Assembly (NCBI GenBank): GCA_030374805.1
Contig: JARGSG010000108.1
Location: 154,147-218,146 of the forward strand
Length of the DNA: 64,000 nucleotides
Reading direction: 5' to 3'
Origin: Gracilaria gracilis
Lineage: Eukaryota; Rhodophyta; Florideophyceae; Gracilariales; Gracilariaceae
The notes under the pieces are model-generated. The model was not told where the DNA came from. It made no database searches and worked only from the letters and a program-made list of their open reading frames with translations. Shown here piece after piece: positions 54,220 through 64,000 of this stretch (its first letter is position 1; the number at the start of each line of letters is the position of its first letter). A program made the translations under genes and the position numbers.

Positions 54220-54856
54220 AAGTAACTAGCGCTTCCCGTTGGGTCATGGGGGGTATGGAGAGCGGTTGAGCGAGGCGGACCTTGTTGGACACCGTGTTCC
54301 GAGGCATTTGATTAATGACCTTCTTATGCCCTAGGGGTTCTCGAGAAGCACTGACAATGGCCACAGGTGGTGCCCAATAGAAGGCAACCTTGCGTTCGCG
54401 TGGATATATCGCCCGAACGTGGCGGTCAATAAAGGAAGTGCCCAATAGGGCGTCGGCTGCCAAGTGAGTGGCGACTAGGAACGGTAGGCGCTGTTCCAAG
54501 TTTCCCAATCGGGTCGGAAGTACAATCGTCCCCAGGATGTTCATGGGTTCCTTCGACGCGTTGAACACCCTCGGGGTCCATTGGCGATTGAGAAACCTTT
54601 CGTAACCCGATGGGAGATGCTTCGCGTGTATAATGTTCGGGCCAGCACCAGTGTCCAGAATTCCCAGAAGGGGTTTGGTCGTGCGCTTTGTAAGTCCCGC
54701 TTCCATATGGACTTTATAGTTCTCACCGGTCATAATGAAAATGGCCCCCATATCGGGAGCATCATTACCACCAGACCCACGGAGACTATTGGGGTGGGTG
54801 TTCTCAGAATCCCTTGGTGGGTTGGAATCTGATGTGACGCGAGGGGTGAGGCTCAA
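54220..54856 (-). pseudogene. pro: Protease of element 2, fused out of frame to RT
   Basis: The active site GILDTGAGPNIIHAKHLP and the downstream DALLGTSFIDRHV patch match element 1 protease. Like element 1, the domain ends in SIPP followed by a polar stretch. At about 54215-54225 the sequence jumps straight into RT, read in the wrong frame. The open frame nominally continues to 54131, but those codons are shifted RT sequence. Confidence 0.8.
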
Positions 54857-54879
54857 ACCTCTAGAGGAAAGCGTGGCCC

Positions 54880-55284
54880 CTACGCTTCCTCTGTGTCGTT
54901 TCCCTCCGGGTTCGCGGTGTCCTCGCTAGGAGTATCCTCAAAAGAGAGGATTTGGATTACCTGATGAGGACTTCGCGAAGCATGGGGAGCGCGTCCCACG
55001 GGGTCTACTCTCGGTTGAGGGCTACGGTCCCGTGCTGCCGCCTGCACCGAGGACGTTGGCCCAATTGAGTTTTGGCGTTGCGGCTGTACCTGGTGGGGTT
55101 TGTAGTAGCCCTTCGCGACGCGTCGGTGGTAATTCGCTTTGCGAAGTTGCACTAGTGCGTTGCTGTACTCGTGCAGAAGCCATTCGCAGCAGGGCCGAGA
55201 GGTGGAAAGACTGATACGATGCGGGGGTGGTCTTCTGTCCGAGTTCGGTACCGCGCGATACGAAGGTGGCCCCTTGGGTGGCAT
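54880..55284 (-). pseudogene. gag: Gag C-terminal fragment of element 2
   Basis: 134 codons from the satellite junction to the protease. Basic, Pro/Gln-rich (RRVAKGYYKPHQVQPQ) with an acidic tail. No capsid region or zinc knuckle remains. The assignment rests on position, ending 24 bases before the protease frame. Confidence 0.6.
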
Positions 55285-55285
55285 C

Positions 55286-58200
55286 AGCAGCTAAAAGATA
55301 CAGATTGCGGCGCGAAACCTTCCTATGCCCCATAATGGTTCCATTGCTCATGTGTGTATTTTGAGACATATACACTGACTATTGTGTACGAATTCGCGCA
55401 CACGCAGGCACACACGAAGCAATTGCGAGCATTGAGAGCGTCCTATATTTACCGAAAAATGGTTATTTCATTCCGGAAAAGCGGCAGATTCCGCACACTG
55501 ATGGCTTTATTTGTGAAGCTATTGCGATTTTCATAGGTAAAAGCCAGTAAAAGCAGGAAGTGAGTGAGGGTTGCGCCGAACGTTTGGACCCCGCCGTACA
55601 ACAGCAATCAACATGGAGAAGCAGCCAAAAGATACAGACTGCGGCGCGAAACCTTCCTATGCCCTATAACGGTTTCATTGCTCATGTGTGTATTTTGAGA
55701 CATATACACTCACTATTGTGTACGAATTCGCCCACACGCAGGCACACACGAAGCCATTGCAAGCATTTAGAGCGTCTTATATTTACCGAAAAATGGTTAT
55801 TTCATTCCGGAAAAGCGGCAGACTCCGCACATTGATGGCGTTATTTGTGAAGCTATTGCGATTTTCATAGGTAAAAGCCAGTAAAAGCAGGAAGTGAGTG
55901 AGGGTTGCGCCGAACGTTTGGACCCCGCCGTACAACAGCAATCAACCTAGAAAGCAGCCAAATGCAACGGACTGCGTCGCGAAACCTTTCTATACCCTAT
56001 AATGGTTCCATTGCTCATGTCTGCGTTTTGAGACATATACACTCATTATTGTGTACGATTTCGCGCACATGCATACACAAAACAAGACTCTGTGAGAATT
56101 GAGAGCGTGTTATATTCACCGAAAGAGGTTTACTCCATTCCGGAAAAGCGGCAGACTCCGCACATTGATGGCGTTAATTGTGAAGCTATTGCGATTTTCA
56201 TAGGTAAAAAGCCAGTAAAAGCAGGAAGGGAGTGAGGGTTGCGCCGAACGTTTGGACCCCGCCGTACAACAGCAATCAACATGGAGAAGCAGCCAAAAGA
56301 TACAGACTGCGGCGCGAAACCTTCCTATGCCCTATAATGGTTCCATTGCTCATGTCTGCGTTTTGAGACATATACACTCATTATTGTGTACGAGTTCGCG
56401 CACATGTAGGCACACACGAAGCCATTGCGAGCATTGAGAGCGTCCTATATTTACCGAAAAATGGTTATTTCATTCCGGGAAAAAGCGGCAGATTCCGCAC
56501 ACTGATGGCTTTATTTGTGAAGCTATTGCGATTTTCATAGGTAAAAGCCAGTAAAAGCAGGAAGGGAGTGAGGGTTGCGCCGAACGTTTGGACCCCGCCG
56601 TACAACAGCAATCAACATGGAGAAGCAGCCAAAAGATACAGACTGCGGCGCGAAACCTTCCTATACCCTATAATGGTTCCATTGCTCATGTCTGCGTTTT
56701 GAGACATATACACTCATTATTGTGTACGATTTCGCGCACATGCATACACAAAACAAGACTCTGTGAGAATTGAGAGCGTGGTATATTCACCGAAAGATGT
56801 TTACTCCATTCCGAAAAAGCGGCAGACTCTGCACATTGATGGCGTTATTTGTGAAGCTATTGCGATTTTCATAGGTAAAAGCCAGTAAAAGCAGGAAGGG
56901 AGTGAGGGTTGCGCCGAACGTTTGGACCCCGCCGTACAACAGCAATCAACATGGAGAAGCAGCCAAAAGATACAGACTGCGGCGCGAAACCTTCCTATGC
57001 GCTTATAATGGTTTCATTGCTCATGTGTGTATTTTGAGACATATACACTCACTATTGTGTACGATTTCGCGCACACGCAGACACACACGAAGCCATTGCG
57101 AGCATTGAGAGCGTCTTATATTTACCGAAAAATGTTTACTCCATTCCGGAAAAGCGGCAGACCTCCCCACATTGATGGCGTTATTTGTGAAGCTATTGCG
57201 ATTTTCATAGGTAAAAGCCTGTAAAAGCAGGAAGAGAGTGAGGATTGGGCCGAACGTTTGGACCCCGCCGTACAACAGCAATCAACCTGGAGAAGCAGCC
57301 AAAAGATACAGACTGCGGGCGCCGAAACCTTCCCTATGCCCTATAATGGTTCCATTGCTCATTGTGTGTATTTTGAGACATATACACTCACTATTGCGTA
57401 CGAATTCGCGCACACGCAGGCCACACACGAAGCCATTGCGAGCATTGAGAGCGTCTTATATTTACCGAAAAATTGTTATTTTATTCCGGAAAAGCGGCAG
57501 ATTCCGCACACTGATGGCGTTATTTGTGAAGCTATTGCGATTTTCATATGTAAAAGCCAGTAAAAGCAGGAAGGGAGTGAGGGTTGCGCCGAACGTTTGG
57601 ACCCCCGCCATACAACAGCAATCAACCTGGAGAAGCAGCCAAATGCAACAGACTGCGGCGCGAAACCTTCCTATGCCCTATAATGGTTTCATTGCTCATG
57701 TGTGTATTTTGAGACATATACACTCACTATTGTGTACGAATTCGCGCACACGCAGGCACACACGAAGCCATTGCGAGCATTGAGAGCGTCTTATATTTAC
57801 CGAAACATGGTTATTTCATTCCGGAAAAAGCGGCAGATTCCGCACACTGATGGCGTTATTTGTGAAGCTATTGCGATTTTCATAGGTAAAAAGCCAGTAA
57901 AAGCAGGAAGAGAGTGAGGATTGCGCCAAACGTTTGGACCCCGCCGTACAACAGCAATCAACCTAGAAAGCAGCCAAATGCAACGGACTGCGTCCGCGAA
58001 ACCTTTCTATACCCTATAATGGTTCCCATTGCTCATGTCTGCGTTTTGAGACATATACACTCATTATTGTGTACGATATTCGCGCACATGCAATACACAA
58101 AACAAGACTCTGTGAGAATTGAGAGCCGTGGTATATTCACCGAAAGATGTTTACTCCATTCCGAAAAAGCGGCAGACTCTGCACATTGATGGCGTTATTT

Positions 58201-61200
58201 GTGAAGCTATTGCGATTTTCATAGGTAAAAAGCCAGTAAAAGCAGGAAGGGAGTGAGGGTTGCGCCGAACGTTTGGACCCCGCCGTACAACAGCAATCAA
58301 CATGGAGAAGCAGCCAAAAGATACAGACCTGCGGCGCGAAACCTTCCTATGCGCTATAATGGTTTCATTGCTCATGTGTGTATTTTGAGACCATATACAC
58401 TCACTATTGTGTACGATTTCGCGCACACGCAGACACACACGAAGCCATTGCGAGCATTGAGAGCGTCTTATATTTACCGAAAAATGTTTACTCCATTCCG
58501 GAAAAGCGGCAGACTCCCCACATTGATGGCGTTATTTGTGAAGCTATTGCGATTTTCATAGGTAAAAGCCTGTAAAAGCAGGAAGAGAGTGAGGATTGGG
58601 CCGAACGTTTGGACCCCGCCGTACAACAGCAATCAACCTGGAGAAGCAGCCAAAAGATACAGACGGGCGGCGCGAAACCTTCCTATGCCCTATAATGGTT
58701 CCATTGCTCATGTGTGTATTTTGAGACATATACACTCACTATTGCGTACGAATTCGCGCACACGCAGGCACACACGAAGCCATTGCGAGCATTGAGAGCG
58801 TCTTATATTTACCGAAAAATGGTTATTTCATTCCGGAAAAGCGGCAGATTCCGCACACTGATGGCGTTATTTGTGAAGCTATTGCGATTTTCCATATGTA
58901 AAAGCCAGTAAAAGCAGGGAAGGGAGTGAGGGTTGCGCCGAACGTTTGGACCCCGCCGTACAAACAGCAATCAACATGGAGAAGCAGCCAAATGCAACAG
59001 ACTTGCGGCGCGAAACCTTCCTATGCCCTATAATGGTTTCATTGCTCATGTGTGTATTTTGAGACATATACACTCACTATTGTGTACGAATTCGCCCGCA
59101 CACGCAGGCACACACGAAGCCATTGCGAGCATTGAGAGCGTCTTATATTTACCGAAACATGGTTATTTCATTCCGGAAAAGCGGCAGATTCCGCACACTG
59201 ATGGCGTTATTTGTGAAGCTATTGCGATTTTCATAGGTAAAAGCCAGTAAAAGCAGGAAGAGAGTGAGGATTGCGCCAAACGTTTTGGACCCCGCCGTAC
59301 AACAGCAATCAACCTAGAAAGCAGCCAAATGCAACGGACTGCGGCGCGAAACCTTCCTATACCCTATAATGGTTCCATTGCTCATGTCTGCGTTTTGAGA
59401 CATATACACTCATTATTGTGTACGATTTCGCGCACATGCATACACAAAACAAGACCTCTGTGAGACTTGAGAGCGTGTTATATTCACCGAAAGATGTTTA
59501 CTCCATTCCGGAAAAGCGGGCAGACTCCGCACATTGATGGCGTTATTTGTGAAGCTATTGCGATTTTCATAGGGTAAAAGCCAGTAAAAGCAGGAAGAGA
59601 GTGAGGATTGGGCCGAACGTTTGGACCCCGCCGTACAACAGCAATCAACCTGGAGAAGCAGCCAAAAGATACAGACTGCGGCGCGAAACCTTCCTATGCC
59701 CTATAATGGTTCCATTGCTCATGTCGTGTATTTTGAGACATATACACTCACTATTGCGTACGAATTCGCGCACACGCAGGCACACACGTAAGCCATTGCG
59801 AGCATTGAGAGCGTCTTATATTTACCGAAAAATGGTTATTTCATTCCGGAAAAAGCGGCAGATTCCGCACACTGATGGCGTTATTTGTGAAGCTATTGCG
59901 ATTTTCATATGTAAAAGCCAGTAAAAGCAGGAAGGGAGTGAGGGTTGCGCCGAACGTTTGGACCCCGCCATACAACAGCAATCAACCTGGAGAAGCAGCC
60001 AAATGCAACAGACTGCGGCGCGAAACCTTCCTATGCCCTATAATGGTTTCATTGCTCATGTGTGTATTTTGAGACATATACACTCACTATTGTGTACGAT
60101 TTCGCGCACACGCAGGCACACACGAAGCCATTGCGAGCATTGAGAGCGTCTTATATTTACCGAAACATGGTTTATTTTCATTCCTGAAAAGCGGCAGATT
60201 CCGCACACTGATGGCGTTATTTGTGAAGCTATTGCGATTTTTCATAGGTAAAAGCCAGTAAAAGCAGGAAGGGAGTGAGGGTTGCGCCGAACGTTTGGAC
60301 CCCGCCGTACAACAGCAATCAACATGGAGAAGCAGCCAAAAGATACAGACTGCGGCGCGAAACCTTCCTATGCCCTATAATGGGTTCCATTGCTCATGTG
60401 TGTATTTTGAGACATATACACTCACTATTGCGTACGAATTCGCGCACACCCGCAGGCACACCACGAAGCCATTGCGAGCATTGAGAGCGTCTTATATTTA
60501 CCGAAAAATTGTTATTTTATTCCGGAAAAGCGGCAGATTCCGCACACTGATGGCGTTATTTGTGAAGCTATTGCGATTTTCATATGTAAAAGCCAGTAAA
60601 AGCAGGAAGGGAGTGAGGGTTGCGCCGAACGTTTGGAACCCCGCCATACAACAGCAATCAACCTGGAGAAGCAGCCAAATGCAACAGACTGCGGCGCGAA
60701 ACCTTCCTATGCCCTATAATGGTTTCATTGCTCATGTGTGTATTTTGAGACATATACACTCACTATTGTGTACGAATTCGCGCACACGCAGGCACACACG
60801 AAGCCATTGCGAGCATTGAGAGCGTCTTATATTTACCGAAAACATGGTTATTTCATTCCGGAAAAGCGGCAGATTCCGCACACTGATGGCGTTATTTGTG
60901 AAGCTATTGCGATTTTCATAGGTAAAAGCCAGTAAAAGCAGGAAGAGAGTGAGGATTGCGCCAAACGTTTGGACCCCGCCGTACAACAGCAATCAACCTA
61001 GAAAGCAGCCAAATGCAACGGACTGCGTCGCGAAACCTTTCTATACCCTATAATGGTTCCATTGCTCATGTCTGCGTTTTGAGACATATACACTCATTAT
61101 TGTGTACGATTTCGCGCACATGCATACACAAAACAAGACTCTGTGAGAATTGAGAGCGTGGTATATTCACCGAAAGATGTTTACTCCATTCCGAAAAAGC

Positions 61201-64000
61201 GGCAGACTCTGCACATTGATGGCGTTATTTGTGAAGCTATTGCGATTTTCATAGGTAAAAGCCAGTAAAAGCAGGAAGGGAGTGAGGGTTGCGCCGAACG
61301 TTTGGACCCCGCCGTACAACAGCAATCAACATGGAGAAGCAGCCAAAAGATACAGACTGCGGCGCGAAACCTTCCTATGCGCTATAATGGTTTCATTGCT
61401 CATGTGTGTATTTTGAGACATATACACTCACTATTGTGTACGATTTCGCGCACACGCAGACACACACGAAGCCATTGCGAGCATTGAGAGCGTCTTATAT
61501 TTACCGAAAAATGTTTACTCCATTCCGGAAAAGCGGCAGACTCCCCACATTGATGGCGTTATTTGTGAAGCTATTGCGATTTTCATAGGTAAAAGCCTGT
61601 AAAAGCAGGAAGAGAGTGAGGATTGGGCCGAACGTTTGGACCCCGCCGTACAACAGCAATCAACCTGGAGAAGCAGCCAAAAGATACAGACGGCGGCGCG
61701 AAACCTTCCTATGCCCTATAATGGTTCCATTGCTCATGTGTGTATTTTGAGACATATACACTCACTATTGCGTACGAATTCGCGCACACGCAGGCACACA
61801 CGAAGCCATTGCGAGCATTGAGAGCGTCTTATATTTACCGAAAAATGGTTATTTCATTCCGGAAAAGCGGCAGATTCCGCACACTGATGGCGTTATTTGT
61901 GAAGCTATTGCGATTTTCATATGTAAAAGCCAGTAAAAGCAGGAAGGGAGTGAGGGTTGCGCCGAACGTTTGGACCCCGCCGTACAACAGCAATCAACAT
62001 GGAGAAGCAGCCAAATGCAACAGACTGCGGCGCGAAACCTTCCTATGCCCTATAATGGTTTCATTGCTCATGTGTGTATTTTGAGACATATACACTCACT
62101 ATTGTGTACGAATTCGCGCACACGCAGGCACACACGAAGCCATTGCGAGCATTGAGAGCGTCTTATATTTACCGAAACATGGTTATTTCATTCCGGAAAA
62201 GCGGCAGATTCCGCACACTGATGGCGTTATTGTGAAGCTATTGCGATTTTCATAGGTAAAAGCCAGTAAAAGCAGGAAGAGAGTGAGGATTGCGCCAAAC
62301 GTTTGGACCCCGCCGTACAACAGCAATCAACCTAGAAAGCAGCCAAATGCAACGGACTGCGGCGCGAAACCTTCCTATACCCTATAATGGTTCCATTGCT
62401 CATGTCTGCGTTTTGAGACATATACACTCATTATTGTGTACGATTTCGCGCACATGCATACACAAAACAAGACTCTGTGAGACTTGAGAGCGTGTTATAT
62501 TCACCGAAAGATGTTTACTCCATTCCGGAAAAGCGGCAGACTCCGCACATTGATGGCGTTATTTGTGAAGCTATTGCGATTTTCATAGGTAAAAGCCAGT
62601 AAAAGCAGGAAGAGAGTGAGGATTGGGCCGAACGTTTGGACCCCGCCGTACAACAGCAATCAACCTGGAGAAGCAGCCAAAAGATACAGACTGCGGCGCG
62701 AAACCTTCCTATGCCCTATAATGGTTCCATTGCTCATGTGTGTATTTTGAGACATATACACTCACTATTGTGTACGAATTCGCGCACACGCAGGCACACA
62801 CGAAGCCATTGCGAGCATTGAGAGCGTCTTATATTTACCGAAAAATGGTTATTTCATTCCGGAAAAGCGGCAGATTCCGCACACTGATGGCGTTATTTGT
62901 GAAGCTATTGCGATTTTCATAGGTAAAAGCCAGTAAAAGCAGGAAGGGAGTGAGGGTTGCGCCGAACGTTTGGACCCCGCCGTACAACAGCAATCAACCT
63001 GGAGAAGCAGCCAAATGCAACAGACTGCGGCGCGAAACCTTCCTATGCCTATAATGGTTCCATTGCTCATGTGTGTATTTTGAGACATATACACTCACTA
63101 TTGTGTACGATTTCGCGCACACGCAGGCACACACGAAGCCATTGCGAGCATTGAGAGCGTCTTATATTTACCGAAACATGGTTATTTCATTCCTGAAAAG
63201 CGGCAGATTCCGCACACTGATGGCGTTATTTGTGAAGCTATTGCGATTTTCATAGGTAAAAGCCAGTAAAAGCAGGAAGGGAGTGAGGGTTGCGCCGAAC
63301 GTTTGGACCCCGCCGTACAACAGCAATCAACATGGAGAAGCAGCCAAAAGATACAGACTGCGGCGCGAAACCTTCCTATGCCCTATAATGGTTCCATTGC
63401 TCATGTCTGCGTTTTGAGACATATACACTCATTATTGTGTACGAGTTCGCGCACATGTAGGCACACACGAAGCCATTGCGAGCATTGAGAGCGTCCTATA
63501 TTTACCGAAAAATGGTTATTTCATTCCGGAAAAGCGGCAGATTCCGCACACTGATGGCTTTATTTGTGAAGCTATTGCGATTTTCATAGGTAAAAGCCAG
63601 TAAAAGCAGGAAGGGATTGTGAGGGTTGCGCCGAACGTTTGGACCCGCCGTACAACAGCAATCAACATGGAGAAGCAGCCAAAAGATACAGACTGCGGCG
63701 CGAAACCTTCCTATGCCCTATAATGGTTCCATTGCTCATGTCTGCGTTTTGAGACATATACACTCACTATTGTGTACGAGTTCGCGCACATGTAGGCACA
63801 CACAAGCCATTGCGAGCATTGAGAGCGTCCTATATTTACCGAAAAATGTTTTATTTCATTCCGGAAAAGCGGCAGATTCCGCACACTGATGGCTTTATTT
63901 GTGAAGCTATTGCGATTTTCATAGGTAAAAGCCAGTAAAAGCAGGAAGGGAGTGAGGGTTGCGCCGAACGTTTGGACCCCGCCGTACAACAGCAATCAAC
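55286..64000 (+). repeat. ~334-bp satellite array, about 26 monomers
   Basis: The landmark GCCGAACGTTTGGACC (or CCAAACG) recurs at about 55576, 55910, 56244, 56580, 56914, 57250, 57589, 57926 and so on to the window end, in steps of ~334. There are two main monomer types: A (GCACACACGAAGCCATTGCGAGC) and B (CATACACAAAACAAGACTCTGTGAG). B occurs roughly every fourth monomer in the central part, giving higher-order repeats. The short frames in each monomer shift between copies and are not genes. Confidence 0.97.

Larger units (their letters stand above)
46600..55285 (-). mobile_element. Ty3/gypsy chromovirus, element 2 (5'-truncated, deleted)
   Basis: Reads right to left: gag C-terminal part, protease, RT/RNase H, integrase, chromodomain, opposite-strand ORF, PPT, 3' LTR. 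The 5' LTR and most of gag are missing, replaced by satellite at 55286. About 0.9 kb is deleted between protease and RT. The outer LTR boundary (46600) is a guess; only the inner edge at 46932 is supported. Confidence 0.88.

Noticed and set aside
55286-64000. A family of ~60-65 residue proteins, one per satellite monomer
   Set aside because: The frames shift with each indel, begin at different places and have no substitution pattern of coding sequence; they are by-products of repetition.
32364-64000. CRISPR arrays
   Set aside because: Repeats are long tandem monomers without short spacers, in a eukaryotic context.

Overview
This is nuclear DNA from a eukaryote. The best fit is a multicellular red alga (florideophyte type, for example something like Chondrus), but that is inference. 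The supporting signs are gene-poor, retrotransposon-rich sequence, few and very short introns, relics of plastid-type enzymes (a peptide deformylase and a plant-type class II DAHP synthase) beside eukaryotic regulators (Dicer, Enhancer of Polycomb), and no bacterial operon structure. I see no rRNA, tRNA or CRISPR.

Layout. 1-11312 is a Ty3/gypsy chromovirus on the + strand: partial 5' LTR, PBS, gag, protease, RT-RNase H-integrase, a decayed chromodomain, a large ORF on the opposite strand, PPT and 3' LTR. It sits inside a ~330-bp tandem repeat (family B) that recurs at 11313-11819, 30097-30287 and 32364-34620. 11.8-25.9 kb is a mosaic of decayed host genes: a DAHP synthase pseudogene, two paralogues of a small membrane protein, a Dicer-like gene with a second Dicer fragment, a peptide deformylase with an in-frame UGA, and a duplicated 286-bp module. 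25.9-30.1 kb holds a divergent gene pair, one member being a CACTA/Plavaka-like transposase. 30288-32363 is a complete pogo/Tigger-like transposon inserted in repeat B with a TA duplication. 34.6-36.6 kb is a truncated retroelement gag. 36.8-42.4 kb carries an APH-fold kinase-like fragment, an alpha/beta hydrolase, a small LTR element (TRIM-like) and an Enhancer of Polycomb homologue. 42.4-44.2 kb is AT-rich noncoding sequence. 44178-46237 is a second Tigger-like element. About 46.6-55.285 kb is a second chromovirus, on the - strand, truncated at its 5' end. 55286-64000 is a ~334-bp satellite array with higher-order structure that runs off the window.

The most interesting system is the antisense ORF. 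Two clearly different chromoviruses each carry, between pol and the 3' LTR, a long intact ORF on the strand opposite to gag-pol (559 and 887 codons). The two products are recognisably related through a central region, although pol in the same elements has decayed. This looks like an accessory gene family of these elements, presumably expressed from the 3' LTR side.

A second theme is decay by single lesions. Gag, one transposase, the deformylase, the hydrolase, the Dicer helicase and several hypothetical genes are each interrupted by one or two in-frame stops while the frame stays open on both sides.
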